Position numbers and translations under genes: made by a program
Assembly (NCBI GenBank): GCA_009923965.1
Contig: RFSL01000049.1
Coordinates: 1-7,002, forward strand
Source: Flavobacteriia bacterium
Lineage (GTDB): Bacteria; Bacteroidota; Bacteroidia; Flavobacteriales_D; Crocinitomicaceae
Direction: 5' to 3'
DNA: 7,002 nucleotides
Notes under the pieces: model-generated
What the model was told of the DNA's origin: nothing
The model's input: only the letters and a program-made list of their open reading frames with translations
The model's database searches: none
Shown here: positions 6,748 to 7,002 of the stretch, in pieces
How the letters are laid out: each line of letters opens with the position of its first letter
How positions within the stretch are numbered: the stretch's first letter is position 1

Positions 6748-7002
6748 TTATTTCTTTTTTACTTCTTCTTTCGTTACCATTGTTTTTTGCAAAGCAACTG
6801 AAGTCGGAATTGTAATTAAATAGCCTTCTGCATTTCGAATGTACATAAAGAAAAAGGAAATATCTACGAGTTTACCTTCCACATCATATTCTTTGTCTAA
6901 AACACGAATACTTTGCCCAATTTTTAAGGGGTGATTAAAAAACAAGATTAAACTTGAGGTAATATTTGAAAGAATTGACCATTGTGCAAAAAATGCAATC
7001 CC
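6748..7002 (-). CDS. Small MscS-family mechanosensitive channel, C-terminal part (5' truncated by window)
   Basis: The minus-strand frame is open to the window edge, so the gene starts beyond base 7002 and the 84 C-terminal residues are visible. A TTG at 6945 is internal, not a start, because the homology continues upstream of it. Residues 4-22 (FFAQWSILSNI..., then SSLILFF) correspond to the pore-lining TM3, and residues 24-68 to the MscS beta domain: HPLKIGQSIRV (24-34), VEGKLVDISFFF (41-52) and IRNAEGYLITIPTS (55-68). MscS channels open under membrane tension and release solutes during osmotic downshock. The protein stops about 16 residues after the beta domain with a KEEVKKK tail, so it lacks the large C-terminal alpha/beta cage of E. 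coli MscS; short MscS-like proteins of this type occur in Bacteroidota. The canonical IPN is IPT here. The stop codon is one base from that of the HD gene. Confidence 0.85.
   Translation of the reverse strand, partial: GIAFFAQWSILSNITSSLILFFNHPLKIGQSIRVLDKEYDVEGKLVDISFFFMYIRNAEGYLITIPTSVALQKTMVTKEEVKKK

Noticed and set aside
6943..6945. TTG as the start of a 65-residue protein
   Set aside because: The reading frame continues upstream to the window edge with clear MscS TM3-like sequence, so this is an internal leucine codon.
1..7002. Signs of mobile DNA, a defence island, a CRISPR array or RNA genes
   Set aside because: No repeat arrays, terminal inverted repeats, transposase or integrase motifs, or tRNA-like cloverleaf seen; all genes are core-type and tightly packed.

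Overview
The window looks like a compact, AT-rich (by eye roughly one third G+C) piece of a Bacteroidota chromosome, most likely Flavobacteriales. The reasons are a full-length PorX (the response regulator of the Bacteroidota-specific type IX secretion system), TAnnTTTG-type promoter boxes, no recognisable Shine-Dalgarno sequences, and the characteristic sufS-sufE-DUF59 arrangement. It reads as core chromosome: I see no transposase, phage gene, integrase, CRISPR array, tRNA or rRNA, and no gene-free stretch longer than 300 bases (the longest gap is about 73 bases).

Layout. (1) Bases 1-1870, + strand: the 3' end of a TauE/SafE-type membrane permease, an M20 amidohydrolase and a small lipocalin-like lipoprotein. 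They are chained by start/stop overlaps (11 bases, then ATGA) and probably form one transcript. (2) Bases 1872-3839, - strand: sufS, sufE and a DUF59/SufT gene, with a 1-base overlap and a 1-base gap. This is the sulfur-mobilising half of the SUF iron-sulfur assembly system, here without sufBCD next to it. (3) Bases 3913-5457, - strand: porX, a receiver domain fused to a PglZ phosphatase/phosphodiesterase domain. (4) Bases 5505-6746, + strand: an SAMHD1-like HD-domain phosphohydrolase divergent from porX. (5) Bases 6748-7002, - strand: the 3' end of a small MscS-type channel.

Working together: SufS takes sulfur from cysteine, SufE relays it, and the DUF59 protein assists Fe-S cluster maturation. 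PorX couples a two-component signal to type IX secretion. The HD protein probably acts on nucleotides and shares a very short divergent control region with porX.

The most useful observations concern gene boundaries and control. Two open frames (sufS and the HD gene) reach TTG codons that lie inside TAnnTTTG promoter-like boxes, so their true starts are probably further downstream. Both tail-to-tail gene pairs have stop codons separated by a single base, leaving no room for a terminator between them. I found no convincing new defence system or undescribed multi-gene system; the most speculative link is the PorX/HD pair.
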